Shown: positions 36,101 through 44,402 of the stretch, piece by piece
Layout: the number at the start of each line of letters is the position of its first letter
Numbering within the stretch: position 1 is the first letter of the stretch
NCBI GenBank assembly: GCA_036435485.1
Contig: CM071594.1
Location: 98,731,001-98,795,000 of the forward strand
DNA from: Saposhnikovia divaricata
Lineage: Eukaryota; Streptophyta; Magnoliopsida; Apiales; Apiaceae
Reading direction: 5' to 3'
DNA: 64,000 bases
Notes under the pieces: model-generated
What the model saw: only the letters and a program-made list of their open reading frames with translations
Databases searched by the model: none
Told to the model about the DNA's origin: nothing
Position numbers and translations under genes: made by a program

Positions 36101-39100
36101 CTCGCATTGGTGGTGGCCATTCTTATACGGTAATCACAAATAAGCTCATCCTTACTTGTTTTGATATATACTTGTACTTGTAATTATAATTATATTTGTT
36201 TTGCCATGTATTACTCTATTTGTGCAATGTATTGATACAAATTGTTTTGTTTATGCAGTTGGATTTATTGGATCACCTAGATTTATTACACAAGGAAGCG
36301 AGATTTGGAGACTTACCAGCTATTACGGCTCATGCTAGACAGGTGCTGCAAGAGAAGTTTGCATCCGGATACTTTCAAGATTTCCCTGTTGAAGACCGGC
36401 GTGCCAAGGAAGTTGAGTTGAAACAAAAGAGAAAACGAGGTGGCCGCGGGGTCAAAGCTCCACGCTTGCTAGGACCACGGATTGGTGTTGATTTAGATGA
36501 TGATGCCGAAGGTGGCGAGAGGCCTAGTGATGAACCACCACTGTCATATCCAACATTCCACCTATTCACACAATCTCCAAACACGTTTCCTGATTATGTA
36601 GCAAGACAACAACAGCCACCACAACCGGATCAGCAGCAGCCACTAGAGCAGGAAGATCAGCAGCACCAGGTTTGACATACTTATTTGCAAGTAATTATGT
36701 ACATATCTTGAATTTACTAGTGTTGTGTCACCGTAACAATGATATATCGATCTAAATATGTACATATCTTGAATTTCACATGAACAGGTCCCACCTGTAG
36801 ATCATGAGCATCCTATGCAGTTACGAGCTCGTAAGAAAGTTACCGATCAGCAGTATACGAGGAAAACTTGGTGAGTTTTTTTAAATCTTTTATTTGCATT
36901 ATTTCGAGCATCAATTCCTTTATTTGTTTGTGGTTTTGAGTCTTTATTTTGTTTAGGCAGAAGAAATAAATTGATGGCAATCTTATGAGTTTTGCATGAC
37001 AATTAAATAGGTGAGTTATCTTGCGTTAATAAATTATACGGTTGTAGTAGATAAGTTATTTTCGTATAATACGGCCCCGCCAGGGGCACTAATATCAATG
37101 AATTTCTGATATATATGCAGGCACATGGAGATGTCATTTCTGTAGGCGTCCTTTATTTCAATGCTCAACGTGAAGGGGTCCTTCATTTTGATTAGTGTTA
37201 AGGCAGTTCAATTATGTAAAAGAACTTTTATGTAGAAGAATTTTTATGTAGAAGAATTTGTAATAATAGTTTACAATATTTGAAATTTTTATGGGTCTTT
37301 TTTATGGGTCTTTCATTTCAATATTTGTAATTTTTTGTTGTTGTGCATTATGAGAGTTTTTTTCCCTGTGGAATTTTACAGTTGGTGTCATTTGGGTGTG
37401 AGTACAGGTAGTGAGTACAGTTGACAATTTGCCATCTCATTCTGGCCTGTGTCACGGTGATCTATCCACCGTATCAGACCATATCACGGTTATACGTGTG
37501 CCGTATTAGAGGCTGTCACGGTTATGACTGTTCCGTATTACAGGTGATACGGAGTACACTGTTCCGTGTTACAGGTGACACGGAGTACGGTGTTCCGTGT
37601 TACAGGTGACACGGAGTACAATGTTCCGTATTAAAAGGAATCCTGAATTTCCTTACATGTGCAGTAATCAATAAGAATATAAGCAGGACACATATCCAGA
37701 AATTTAATAACAATAACAACAAGCAAAAACAATAACAATTTAACTAAGTTTTAGTTCCAGAAAACAAATAACAATATGTTTACAACCATCATACTCATTA
37801 CAAATCTAATGCGTCAATAATGGATTAATACATTCAAATAACACATGAAATCAATCTACGGAGCACTAGAAGAAGCTCCTTTGCCTTTTGATCCTTGATA
37901 ATCCATTGCGTTCTTATATCTTGTGGACTTTCGTCGACCAACTTTTTTTGGAATATCATCAACATCAAAGATCACTGTTGGAAACCCAAGTAATGGAGGC
38001 CATTCTTTCTTGCTTGGTATTGGCTCAAAGTGACCCTCATAGACTATTTTTGCTTTCTCTAGCTTATACCACTCACTTACAAGGCTTGTGTGGGCCAATC
38101 CTACACTAGCACAAGCAGCAAGAACATGTGAACATGGAATGTGATACGTTTGCCACTTGTTACATGTGCAAATCTGTTCCCGTACACGAACAACATGTTT
38201 ATTCCCCCCCTTCTGACCATGCTTCTTTGTTATCACCTCAAACACCCAATTGTAGCGGTCAACACTTGTCACCTGATGTCCACTTGCGCGTTCTTTCCAT
38301 TTGTTCAAAATTTTATTGGCATGCTTGGTAAACTCGTTACCATCAACAGCTTGCTTTTTTATCTCTGCACGACGTTGCTCAAAGTAGCTAACCACCTTAT
38401 AATATAAGGCCTTCACCATTGCTGTGACCGGGAGTTTTCTTGAGCTTTTGATGGCATTGTTCCAACTCTCGGCCATATTTGTTGTCATTATACCAAATCT
38501 CTTGCCTCCATCACAAGCTAAAGATGTTTGTTGGGGGTTTATCTCACTAAACCACTCATCAGCTCCAGGAATAGCTCCCAACAAAGCCTTCCAATGCAAA
38601 TTGAATTTGGACTCTGTCAATTGGCTACACATTGCAACCACTCTTTCCTTCGATTTAGCCTTCTTGAATTGACTAGCAAAATTCGCAGCTAGGTGTCTAA
38701 CACAAAACCGGTGATAGCCGTATGGTTCACACCACCCGATGTCAGGATTTTTCATAGCAGACATGATTCCTGCATGTCTATCAGAAATCACACAAACTCC
38801 CATTCGCTGCAAGGCAACCATCTTTCTCAATCTCTCCATGAACCATGTCCAGCTTGCTATATTTTCTGCTTCAACAATTGCAAATGCTACTGGAAGAAGG
38901 TGGTTGAAGCCATCAACTGCTGTGGCAGTGAGTAATACTCCTCCGTACTTTCCATACAAATGTGTTCCATCAATCTGAAGTACTGGAATGCAATGTACAA
39001 AGGCATCTACGCAAGGCTTGAATGTCCAAAAGACTCGCTTGAATCTTACCACCTATTTTCAAATTACACAATATTAAAACGACATAAGTTACATAATTGA

Positions 39101-42100
39101 AATCTTTTTTTAGGCCCCGCTAGGGGCACTAATCAATGCATGTCGAAATATATTACAGTTTCAACAATTTGCATACCTGAGGTAAAGGCCCTCCTAGATC
39201 ATGCTCTTTGAAATACCAGCTGACTGCACCAATGCCCATACTTTGTAGCACACTCATCAATAGTGACAGCTCCTGGTATGATTGCTCCCAAGAACCATAA
39301 ATCTTCATAGTTGCAATTTTTTTCCCGTCTCTAACCTTTTTCCTTGTTGGTACATACCCAACTTCCTTCGTAATTGCAGCAACTAACACCTTCTCTGAGA
39401 CATTAGGATCCGCAGCTAATAGGTCAATGATGATATCTGCAATGTGTGAAGCATCCAAATTGGGATGATCTTGTGAGATAGAATGATTGATACATGTATG
39501 CGGACCCTTAATCTCCATGATTTCAAAAAAGTTATGTGACTTTCTCTTTCTCGCCCTCAATTTCCACTCACAACCTTCAGTATTTTGTTGGCAAACCACA
39601 TCCCAAGTCAATGGATCAGATTTCAACACCTTTATCATTTGATGATTGGAAATATGAACCTTCTTTACTAAATTTATCAACTGCTCTTTCGACTCAAACA
39701 ACATTCCTTTAGCTAGCTCTGCCGGATTATGAAGTTCAGTAGCTTTTTGCATACCATACTCTAAATCTGAAGCAATCATTGAAGAGCCGTCGAAAGACCT
39801 ATAGTAAGGTATATCATCATCCGTTAACTCGGTGTTTCCTCTTGACCCCCTTGAACTAGTGCTAGAAACACAATCAACACCCCATTGAACACTTTTTGTT
39901 CCTCTCGACCCTTCACTACTAGCACCACCCATGAACCAAGTCCTACTTGAACTACCACTCGAAATACAATCAATACCGCCTTGGAAACTTTTTGAACCAT
40001 GATTGCTTGAGGTATTTTCACCAACATTCGAGTATCTAAACATATCACCTGAACTTATGCTCATAGCAATTGGGACTTTTTCAATGTAAAGTTCCACACG
40101 AGGTTTACTTTCGGAATCATCCACCGATTCAAACATATACTCAACGTCATCATCATCAACAATCAAAACAACACCATACTTATTTGTACTAGGATTCTTA
40201 AACCTACGAAAAATCTTTAACTTCAACGATTCTGGATTTATAGCTAGCTTTCGATACAAAACATTCAGAATTTCTACATATTTCAAATTAAAGTGCAATT
40301 TGACAAAAGCAATCACATCTCTATCATATGTACTTCCAATTGCAGCATCATATATAATATTCCCATCAACATATAACCATCCCCAAACATAATCTGAAGC
40401 CATTAAACTAGGGTTTCAAAAAGGGAACATTACCTTGATATTTGGGAGAGATTTGATTGGCAATTGGCAGTGGCTGCTCGGGTCTGTGGGTTAGTATACA
40501 TATACCATACACGCTAGACGTAACACCGTGTATACACCTAACACGGAGTACGGTTTACCGTGTTAGTCCTCATACGCTATCCAGTCATCCGTGTCAGGCC
40601 CTATTGCGAATTTCCAAGCTCCGTGTCAGGATCTATTACGGATTACAGTATTCCGTATTACTCTTAATACGTAGAAAAGCTTTGGAATTGCTTTGGAATT
40701 GCATTACAAAACACTAGTTCAATATAATACACATAAATTCAATAAAGGGCAAATTGTATTGATTCTCTTTGATCAATTTGAACAATATGATTTTCATACC
40801 TATTACAAAAATATTGAACTGCCCTAATTACATTGTTAATTGAAATTACACCCAATTGCTCTAGATAATTCATTACATGAAATTTAAATCTACAAATAAA
40901 ACCTTCTGTTGATGGCGTCAACGTCGTCCAGATTGTGAATGTTAACCAACATTTATGTATTGAAAGTTGTCTTCTAAGATTATTGTTGAAACGTATTTGG
41001 ATTTTAATAATATCCAAATTTTGAAGATATGGCCGCTGTAGATTTTCCAAGACGACAAAGTATAGAGGGTTTGGAACCGTCTCTACGTAAGTTCCAGTGA
41101 TGCACTGTATATACGTCAATTCCTCCCCAGTTCTTTCATCCATTTTGAGTACCTGAAGCCAACTGTTTTGAATGATTGGACTAAAGATAGAACCTTGAAG
41201 CCTGGATATGATATAAAACTAAGTGTATCACGGTGGACAGTCCTCCGTATCCAATGTTGTCACGGCTGACGGTCCTCCGTATTACGCTAATACGGAGGAC
41301 GGTACTCCGTATTAGTGTAATACGGTGGACGAAACTCCGTATTAGTGTAATACGGTGGACGAAACTCCGTGACCAGTCTGTATTTAGGGCCAAATATTTG
41401 GAAATCAGTATTTTGGGCAAACAGTATTTAATTTTGATTATTTTGGGCCTTCACCCTGTTTTAATTTCATTTATTTGTTTACTTACTTTTTCCTAAAAGA
41501 TTATGTATGCCACGACTTAAATATGCAATAGATTATGTATTTATTAATTTTTAATAATAATTGAAACTAACAATATTCAAAAATATACAAACTTTTTTTT
41601 TTTTGAAATGTATAAACTTTGTTTAAGTGTATTTTATACTTTTCAAATTTTAGTTTTTCATATTTCAAATCATTAAATATATATTAGACTTAAAATAAAT
41701 CTATACTCTTTACTATTCTAATAATTCTAAAGTTCTACTCCCTCCATCCCTCTCATTTGTTTACAAATGAGTTGGGCACGGAGGTTAAGAAAAAGTGTAA
41801 AGTAGTGGAGAAAAGTAAGAAAAGTGAGTAAAGTGGTGAGACAATATTTTATGTAATAAAGTGAGTTTAGTGGAGAAAGTAACGGGTGTAGTTACCTTTT
41901 ATATTATAAAACTTTACTATTTTAGGTAAGTTTTGGAAAGTAAGAATTGAGAGTGACATCCCAAAAAGGAAAGTGTAAAGAAATGAGAGGGACAAATGGA
42001 GGAATTGAGAAGAATATTTTTAAATTAATCATGTTATGATTTCCCTGAAATTATTTTATGTTTGAGACTTTTTAATGTTTTATGTTTGAGACTTTTTAGC

Positions 42101-42790
42101 TAGCGCCTAGCAGCACTGTGACGACCACGACCAACCATACCACATTAACTTCTTTACTTCAATTATATATAATAAAGATATAATAGCAAATGGCTAGATA
42201 AAGCCTCCCTATAACTAATCATGTACACGTTTTGTGGTACTCCTAGTTTCCCTGGGTTTATAAATAGACCTCCTTCGTTCTAGCCCATCATTGACCGTAA
42301 GCTTCAATCATATTATTGTGATTTTTACGGTGCCCTGATACCTTATTCTCAATTTGAATTTGGTAGAAATAAAATTATCCAACTTTTTTAATTTGTTAAG
42401 AACAAGACCAACTAACATAAACATAACTCATTTTGGAAAATGTATTGATTTCTAATCTTTGTGATCTTATGATGGTAAAGAAAATCCCTGCAAGTTAGTC
42501 AAGGAGGTATGCGCTTGTCATGGCTGAACATTTTTAATGTTTTAACATTACCTATAGTTAATTAATTATTTTTTGTTTCACTTTTGGGTTAGGGAGCAGC
42601 AGTTGCATATGTAGCGGATCTGCTGAAAGTCCCTGCAATATTTATGAAAGCTGTCACTGACATAGTAGATGGCGACAGACCAACTTCTGAAGAATACTTG
42701 GAAAATTTGTCTGCAGTGACTGCTGCTCTTGGTCAAGCAGTTTCCCATGTTATTTATTACCTTGATGGAAAGTGCGTCTCGGAATTATAA
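27126..42790 (+). CDS. MTN: 5'-methylthioadenosine (S-adenosylhomocysteine) nucleosidase, 257 aa
   Basis: This enzyme cleaves methylthioadenosine to adenine and methylthioribose in the Yang (methionine salvage) cycle, which supports ethylene, polyamine and nicotianamine synthesis; it is cytosolic. Exons: 27126-27195, 27345-27408, 27591-27682, 28155-28261, 28597-28671, 29000-29074, 29584-29676 and 42593-42790. All borders are GT-AG, total 774 bp, frame intact. The N-terminal AMQTEAHPLI has the catalytic Glu28. NAGTAGGFK and FYDLYGVG-like segments bind substrate. KDME carries Glu192 and AVTDIVDGD carries Asp215; the 23-residue spacing matches the bacterial enzyme (E174/D197). The last intron is 12,916 bp and full of transposons, including a whole MULE. 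Exon 8 lies in the first unit of a tandem array, so identical copies recur downstream. Confidence 0.95.
29726..30864 (-). mobile_element. Helitron-family element, minus orientation, interrupted by a hAT-like insertion
   Basis: Read on the minus strand, it ends with hairpin CCCGTGCAAACGGG followed by CTATAAGCTTAG (29726-29755), a slightly decayed Helitron 3' end. Its body contains repeated phrases ending in GAATCGAACCTT or GATTCGAACCTT. The other edge meets the next Helitron at 30865. A poly-T tract lies at about 29756-29778. Confidence 0.6.
29969..30669. mobile_element. hAT-like non-autonomous element with CGACTAGTCG subterminal repeats
   Basis: About 701 bp, flanked by near-matching 8-mers TTAAAATG (29961-29968) and ATAAAATG (30670-30677), the hAT target length. 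Ends share GTTGTTAC-TCG in inverted orientation. Clusters of CGACTAGTCG-type palindromes lie just inside both ends (29987-30123 and 30592-30655), as in subterminal transposase-binding repeats of hAT elements. No coding. Confidence 0.5.
30865..31256 (-). mobile_element. Short Helitron, minus orientation
   Basis: Minus strand: starts TCTATACTAATATATAATAAGC (from 31256). It ends with hairpin CCCGTGC-TTT-GCACGGG (about 30876-30892), CCATAAG and CTAG at 30868-30865, followed by a T. 392 bp, non-coding, homologous to its neighbours on both sides. The base before the TC is T, not the expected A. Confidence 0.65.
31257..31366 (-). repeat. Helitron-family remnant
   Basis: Repeats the neighbour's internal sequence (GTTGTTGACGGGATTCGAACC at about 31271, then TTGGATATTTAGAAGGG). 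No ends of its own are recognised; it is truncated at a Stowaway-like end. Confidence 0.5.
31368..31500 (+). repeat. Stowaway-like MITE end
   Basis: CTCCCTCCGTCTCATATTG after a TA dinucleotide is the standard Stowaway terminus. The matching right end was not found, possibly displaced by the Emigrant-like insertion at 31510. Confidence 0.4.
31510..32178. mobile_element. Emigrant/Lemi-type (pogo-like) MITE
   Basis: 669 bp with a TA duplication (31508-31509, 32179-32180) and terminal inverted repeats CAGTAAAACCTC-[C/G]ATAAATTAATA. These ends match, from memory, the Emigrant MITEs of Arabidopsis and the pogo-like Lemi elements. A second set of inward repeats with TTCTCCGGTCCCAACT lies inside each end. 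Non-coding. Confidence 0.85.
32467..32517. promoter_or_regulatory. Dyad cluster 1 (left terminus), two ACGGA-N9-TCCGT sites
   Basis: Sites 32467-32485 and 32499-32517, both perfect in the half-sites and 32 bp apart, just inside the left inverted repeat. Confidence 0.85.
32541..34590. other. Non-coding left arm of the MULE
   Basis: Two kilobases without a supported coding exon. The end (acceptor TTTTCAG near 34587) implies a 5' leader intron for the mobile-domain gene. A Stowaway-like RC end (GGAGGGAGTAGTA) is at about 33990-34002. Several short frames here have no domain and are judged chance. Confidence 0.45.
34591..37145 (+). CDS. Plant mobile domain (MAIN-like) protein encoded by the MULE, 641 aa
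   Basis: Exons 34591-35516, 35649-36129, 36259-36669, 36788-36870 and 37121-37145; GT-AG borders, 1,926 bp, uninterrupted frame. The aminotransferase-like plant mobile domain occupies roughly residues 55-470: HPRMVPLLEALKFDGVSRL, IDWGLITALIERWRPETHTF, GECMISLQDVSVLLGL, and WLNSVFGSL further on. A basic stretch (KQKRKRGGRG, in exon 3), possibly a nuclear signal, is followed by a Gln/Pro-rich tail. Such proteins are often named protein phosphatase 7 long-form homologues, but no phosphatase domain is present. Known relatives (MAIN, MAIL1) act in silencing and genome stability, and transposon-borne versions are known. Here it sits inside the MULE, convergent with the transposase; role in transposition or anti-silencing is inference. 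Confidence 0.9.
37073..37090 (+). repeat. Hairpin motif GGCCCCGCCAGGGGCACT in an intron
   Basis: GCCCC-GCCA-GGGGC stem-loop in the last intron of the mobile-domain gene. It is nearly identical to 39113-39130 in the transposase intron. Confidence 0.6.
37454..37629. promoter_or_regulatory. Dyad cluster 2 (between the convergent genes), six sites
   Basis: Sites start at 37454, 37486, 37518, 37549, 37580 and 37611, each 19 bp, at a 31-32 bp pitch. The last three are perfect ACGGA-N9-TCCGT within tandem 31-bp repeats joined by TTACAGGTGA; the first three have one or two half-site changes. It lies about 300 bp beyond the stop of one gene and 230 bp from the stop of the other, so it is unlikely to be a promoter. 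Confidence 0.85.
37856..40403 (-). CDS. MURA-like MULE transposase with SWIM zinc finger, 807 aa
   Basis: Two exons, 40403-39177 and 39052-37856, joined in phase (CAG|GTATGC donor, AATAG acceptor), 2,424 bp, no stops. The N-terminal ~240 residues hold a MuDR N-terminal region and an acidic/Ser-rich linker. Residues about 240-340 form the MuDR DNA-binding domain (GMLFESKEQLINLVKKVHI, then CEWKLRARKRK). The MULE transposase core follows with acidic residues Asp437 (QIDGTHLYGKYGG), Asp500 (VISDRHAG) and Glu604 (TTNMAESWNNAI), the expected DDE triad. A SWIM zinc finger CTC...PCSHVLAAC is at about 704-723, and a basic tail ends the protein. All key residues are present. Five dyads lie 110-250 bp upstream of the start codon, suggesting self-binding at its own promoter (inference). 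Confidence 0.94.
39113..39130 (+). repeat. Hairpin motif GGCCCCGCTAGGGGCACT in the transposase intron
   Basis: Second copy of the 37073-37090 motif, same strand, so antisense to the transposase transcript. The loop differs by one base. Confidence 0.6.
40511..40656. promoter_or_regulatory. Dyad cluster 3 (upstream of the transposase), five sites
   Basis: Sites start at 40511, 40543, 40574, 40606 and 40638, 31-32 bp apart. The one at 40638 is perfect and the others have one or more half-site changes. They lie 108-253 bp upstream of the transposase ATG (40403-40401). Confidence 0.8.
41230..41370. promoter_or_regulatory. Dyad cluster 4 (right terminus), five sites
   Basis: Sites start at 41230, 41262, 41292, 41322 and 41352, pitch 30-32 bp. 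The site at 41292 is perfect and the last two form identical tandem 30-bp repeats. They sit just inside the right inverted repeat. Confidence 0.85.
41737..42003. mobile_element. Stowaway-type MITE
   Basis: About 267 bp. Left end CTCCCTCCATCCCTCTCATTTG after TA; right end is the inverted match (AAATGAGAGGGACAAATGGAGGA). The right TA is altered. Non-coding. Confidence 0.72.
42004..42312. other. Intronic sequence left of the tandem array
   Basis: AT-rich, nothing recognised apart from a short direct repeat of TTTTATGTTTGAGACTTTTTA at about 42055-42100. It ends at the left breakpoint of the 8,522-bp duplication. Confidence 0.45.
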
Positions 42791-43074
42791 TCATTTATTC
42801 CAACTGATCTCCGTTTGCTCCGGTCAGAGCTGAGCAACTTCTGCAACCAATTTACTCTGCATCCATAGTCTGATACAGATTATTTACTTGTAAACCAATT
42901 ATTAGAGTATTAATGTTCGAGCAAGATAAGCTTGAAATCCTTGTAATCAGAAATTCTGTGAAAGATAAACTAAAAAGTTAATAAGTTCCATGCTTACTAT
43001 TTTGCACGCAAAAAAGTACCAGTTAGGCGGTTACACTATCTTTTAAAGCAAACTCGAAAAGTTGTCCCGAAGTA
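42791..43074. other. 3' flank of MTN
   Basis: Likely MTN 3' untranslated region, no further gene until the polyketide synthase fragment. Same in units 2 and 3 at +8,522 and +17,044. Confidence 0.45.
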
Positions 43075-43960
43075 ATAGCAGGAAAGTTGCTGAATACAGA
43101 ACCAATGCAAAAATTGAAGACGATGGACCCTGGCAAGGCTACTATTTTAGCTCTTGGCCAACTTGTCATGCAAGTGTTTCTTGTTGATGGATACCTCAGA
43201 AACACCAACTGTGATTATCCAGTACTCTGAGCAACAAGCAGGAGTGTACTAAACTCGGTAACAAGCAGGAGTGTACTAAACTCGGTAACAAGTCCTCGTT
43301 CCTTTTTAGAAGTTTAGAGCATCGAACATATTAACTGTGTATTTTACAATCTGGCTAAAATGTAAACTATTTACAAAAGTACAGCCATAAAGACAAGATA
43401 GGGCCCTGTTCATTGTGTTTCTACCATAACCCAATGTTAAGATATAGGCAGCAAGACAGTCACTTAAAAAGCATAAGCTTCCTCCTCTCAAAAAAAAAAA
43501 AAGCATAAGCTTCCCAAGATTGATTCAAGGAATGAAAGTTGGCAACCACTGGTAATAGACATTACCCTCTTGGTTTATGTTTACTCATGTGAAGCTTGGC
43601 TGCCTGGGGGCAACGTTTACTTAGCAAAAAGGTTCAGGCTTGAGCCAGAGACTAACAGAGTTATGCTTTATTTTGCAGGATGCTTGGGAGGCGTGGTTGG
43701 TCTACGGGTGGCCAAGGACATTGCGGAGAGGAATGAAAGGAGCAAACTGCTATCTAATACTGAGAACAACAATTATCGTTTTAAACAATGTGTCAATCAA
43801 CCTTCCGATCTTGTTGGAGGTACAATATTTACTATTTAGAAATAGAGCTGGAGCCATGGTAACAGACTATAACAATATGCTTTGGGCGGTCCTTCCTGGG
43901 TTACCTGCCATATTTTTAGACGGTTGGAGGAGAAGCTCGGCTCGTTACCAGGTAAACTGA
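43075..43960 (+). pseudogene. Type III polyketide synthase pseudogene (LAP5/PKSB-like), unit 1
   Basis: Fragments of an anther-type chalcone-synthase-like enzyme, whose functional relatives make alkylpyrone precursors of pollen-wall sporopollenin. The first piece (43075-43205) matches the N-terminal KATILALG...QLVMQ-FLVDGYLRNTNCD region with a small internal deletion. A short poor stretch with duplicated GTGTACTAAACTCGGTAACAAG (43239-43288) follows. The second piece (about 43560-43960) matches LVYV-S-EA-LPGG through RVMLYFAGCLGGVVGLRVAKDIAE, which includes the nucleophile Cys (FAGC). It then decays by frameshifts through the GAGAM region. The segment between the pieces and the whole C-terminal half, with the catalytic His and Asn, are missing. 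It converges on the subtilase gene. Assignment is from recalled homologues. Confidence 0.85.
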
Positions 43961-44402
43961 ATATCATTTTAAGCTTGGGGCCTAAAAGAGAGTTAGAGTC
44001 CGCACTAAGCACAGGATATATTTGCATTTTCAGATACAGGTAAGGTATATCTTTTGGTATACATATTAAAAGTGTGCATCTACTCTGTGCATCCCATTAT
44101 AGAACTAAAACAGAATGTTTATACTGGTAAAAGCTTAACAATTGTAAACAGAAGGAGAGGGAGACCATATTCACATCATGTAGACTTTAAAAGCTGTTTA
44201 GGGAACTTGTTGACGAGATAAATGTTTTTTTCCTCCAAGAAATGTGGCTTTTTAAAGATATACAAGTTCTTGATGTAATCAATTGTTGTACTAATCGGCA
44301 ACATACATAAATAATTAGTTAATACATTTATTGACATAATCGAGTCCTTAATTCGTAGGTAGCTTCAATTTCAAACTACTGCTGGTTAGTAGTGTAGGCA
44401 GG
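43961..44402. other. 3' flank between the PKS pseudogene and the subtilase
   Basis: No coding signal. It probably includes the subtilase 3' untranslated region (minus strand). Repeated in units 2 and 3. Confidence 0.45.

Larger units (their letters stand above)
32381..41456. mobile_element. Autonomous-looking two-gene MULE, 9,076 bp
   Basis: Flanked by a perfect 9-bp duplication TGTTTTAAT (32372-32380 and 41457-41465). Terminal inverted repeats of about 100 bp start GAGAAAATGACC (left) and GGGTGAAGGCCC (right) and share CCCAAAATACTGATTTCCAA and ACAGACTGGTCACGGAG. It carries two intact spliced genes in convergent orientation: a plant-mobile-domain protein (34591-37145, plus) and a MURA-like transposase (37856-40403, minus). 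Four clusters of the dyad ACGGA-N9-TCCGT lie at both ends, between the genes and upstream of the transposase. It inserted within the last MTN intron. Perfect duplication and intact genes suggest recent activity. Confidence 0.95.
29677..42592 (+). other. 12.9-kb last intron of MTN, filled with transposons
   Basis: Donor GTGACC (29677) and acceptor GGGTTAG (ending 42592). Contents in order: Helitron-family copies (29726-31366), a hAT-like insertion (29969-30669), a Stowaway end, an Emigrant-like MITE (31510-32178), the 9.1-kb MULE (32381-41456), a Stowaway MITE (41737-42003), then the left edge of the tandem array (42313). The other MTN introns are 149-517 bp. Confidence 0.88.

Noticed and set aside
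34591..37145. Annotation as a serine/threonine phosphatase 7 long form
   Set aside because: No metallophosphatase motifs (GDxHG, GNHE) are present; only the plant mobile domain is seen.
37539..37640. Regular 31-bp direct repeats as a CRISPR-like array
   Set aside because: There are no unique spacers of constant length and no Cas genes, the DNA is eukaryotic, and the repeats are part of the dyad system spread over the MULE.
37888..38978. Several plus-strand frames of 67-88 codons
   Set aside because: All lie opposite the transposase exon 2 and are shadows.
43023..43208. Minus-strand frame of 61 codons, present in all units
   Set aside because: It is the antisense shadow of the polyketide synthase fragment and has no domain.
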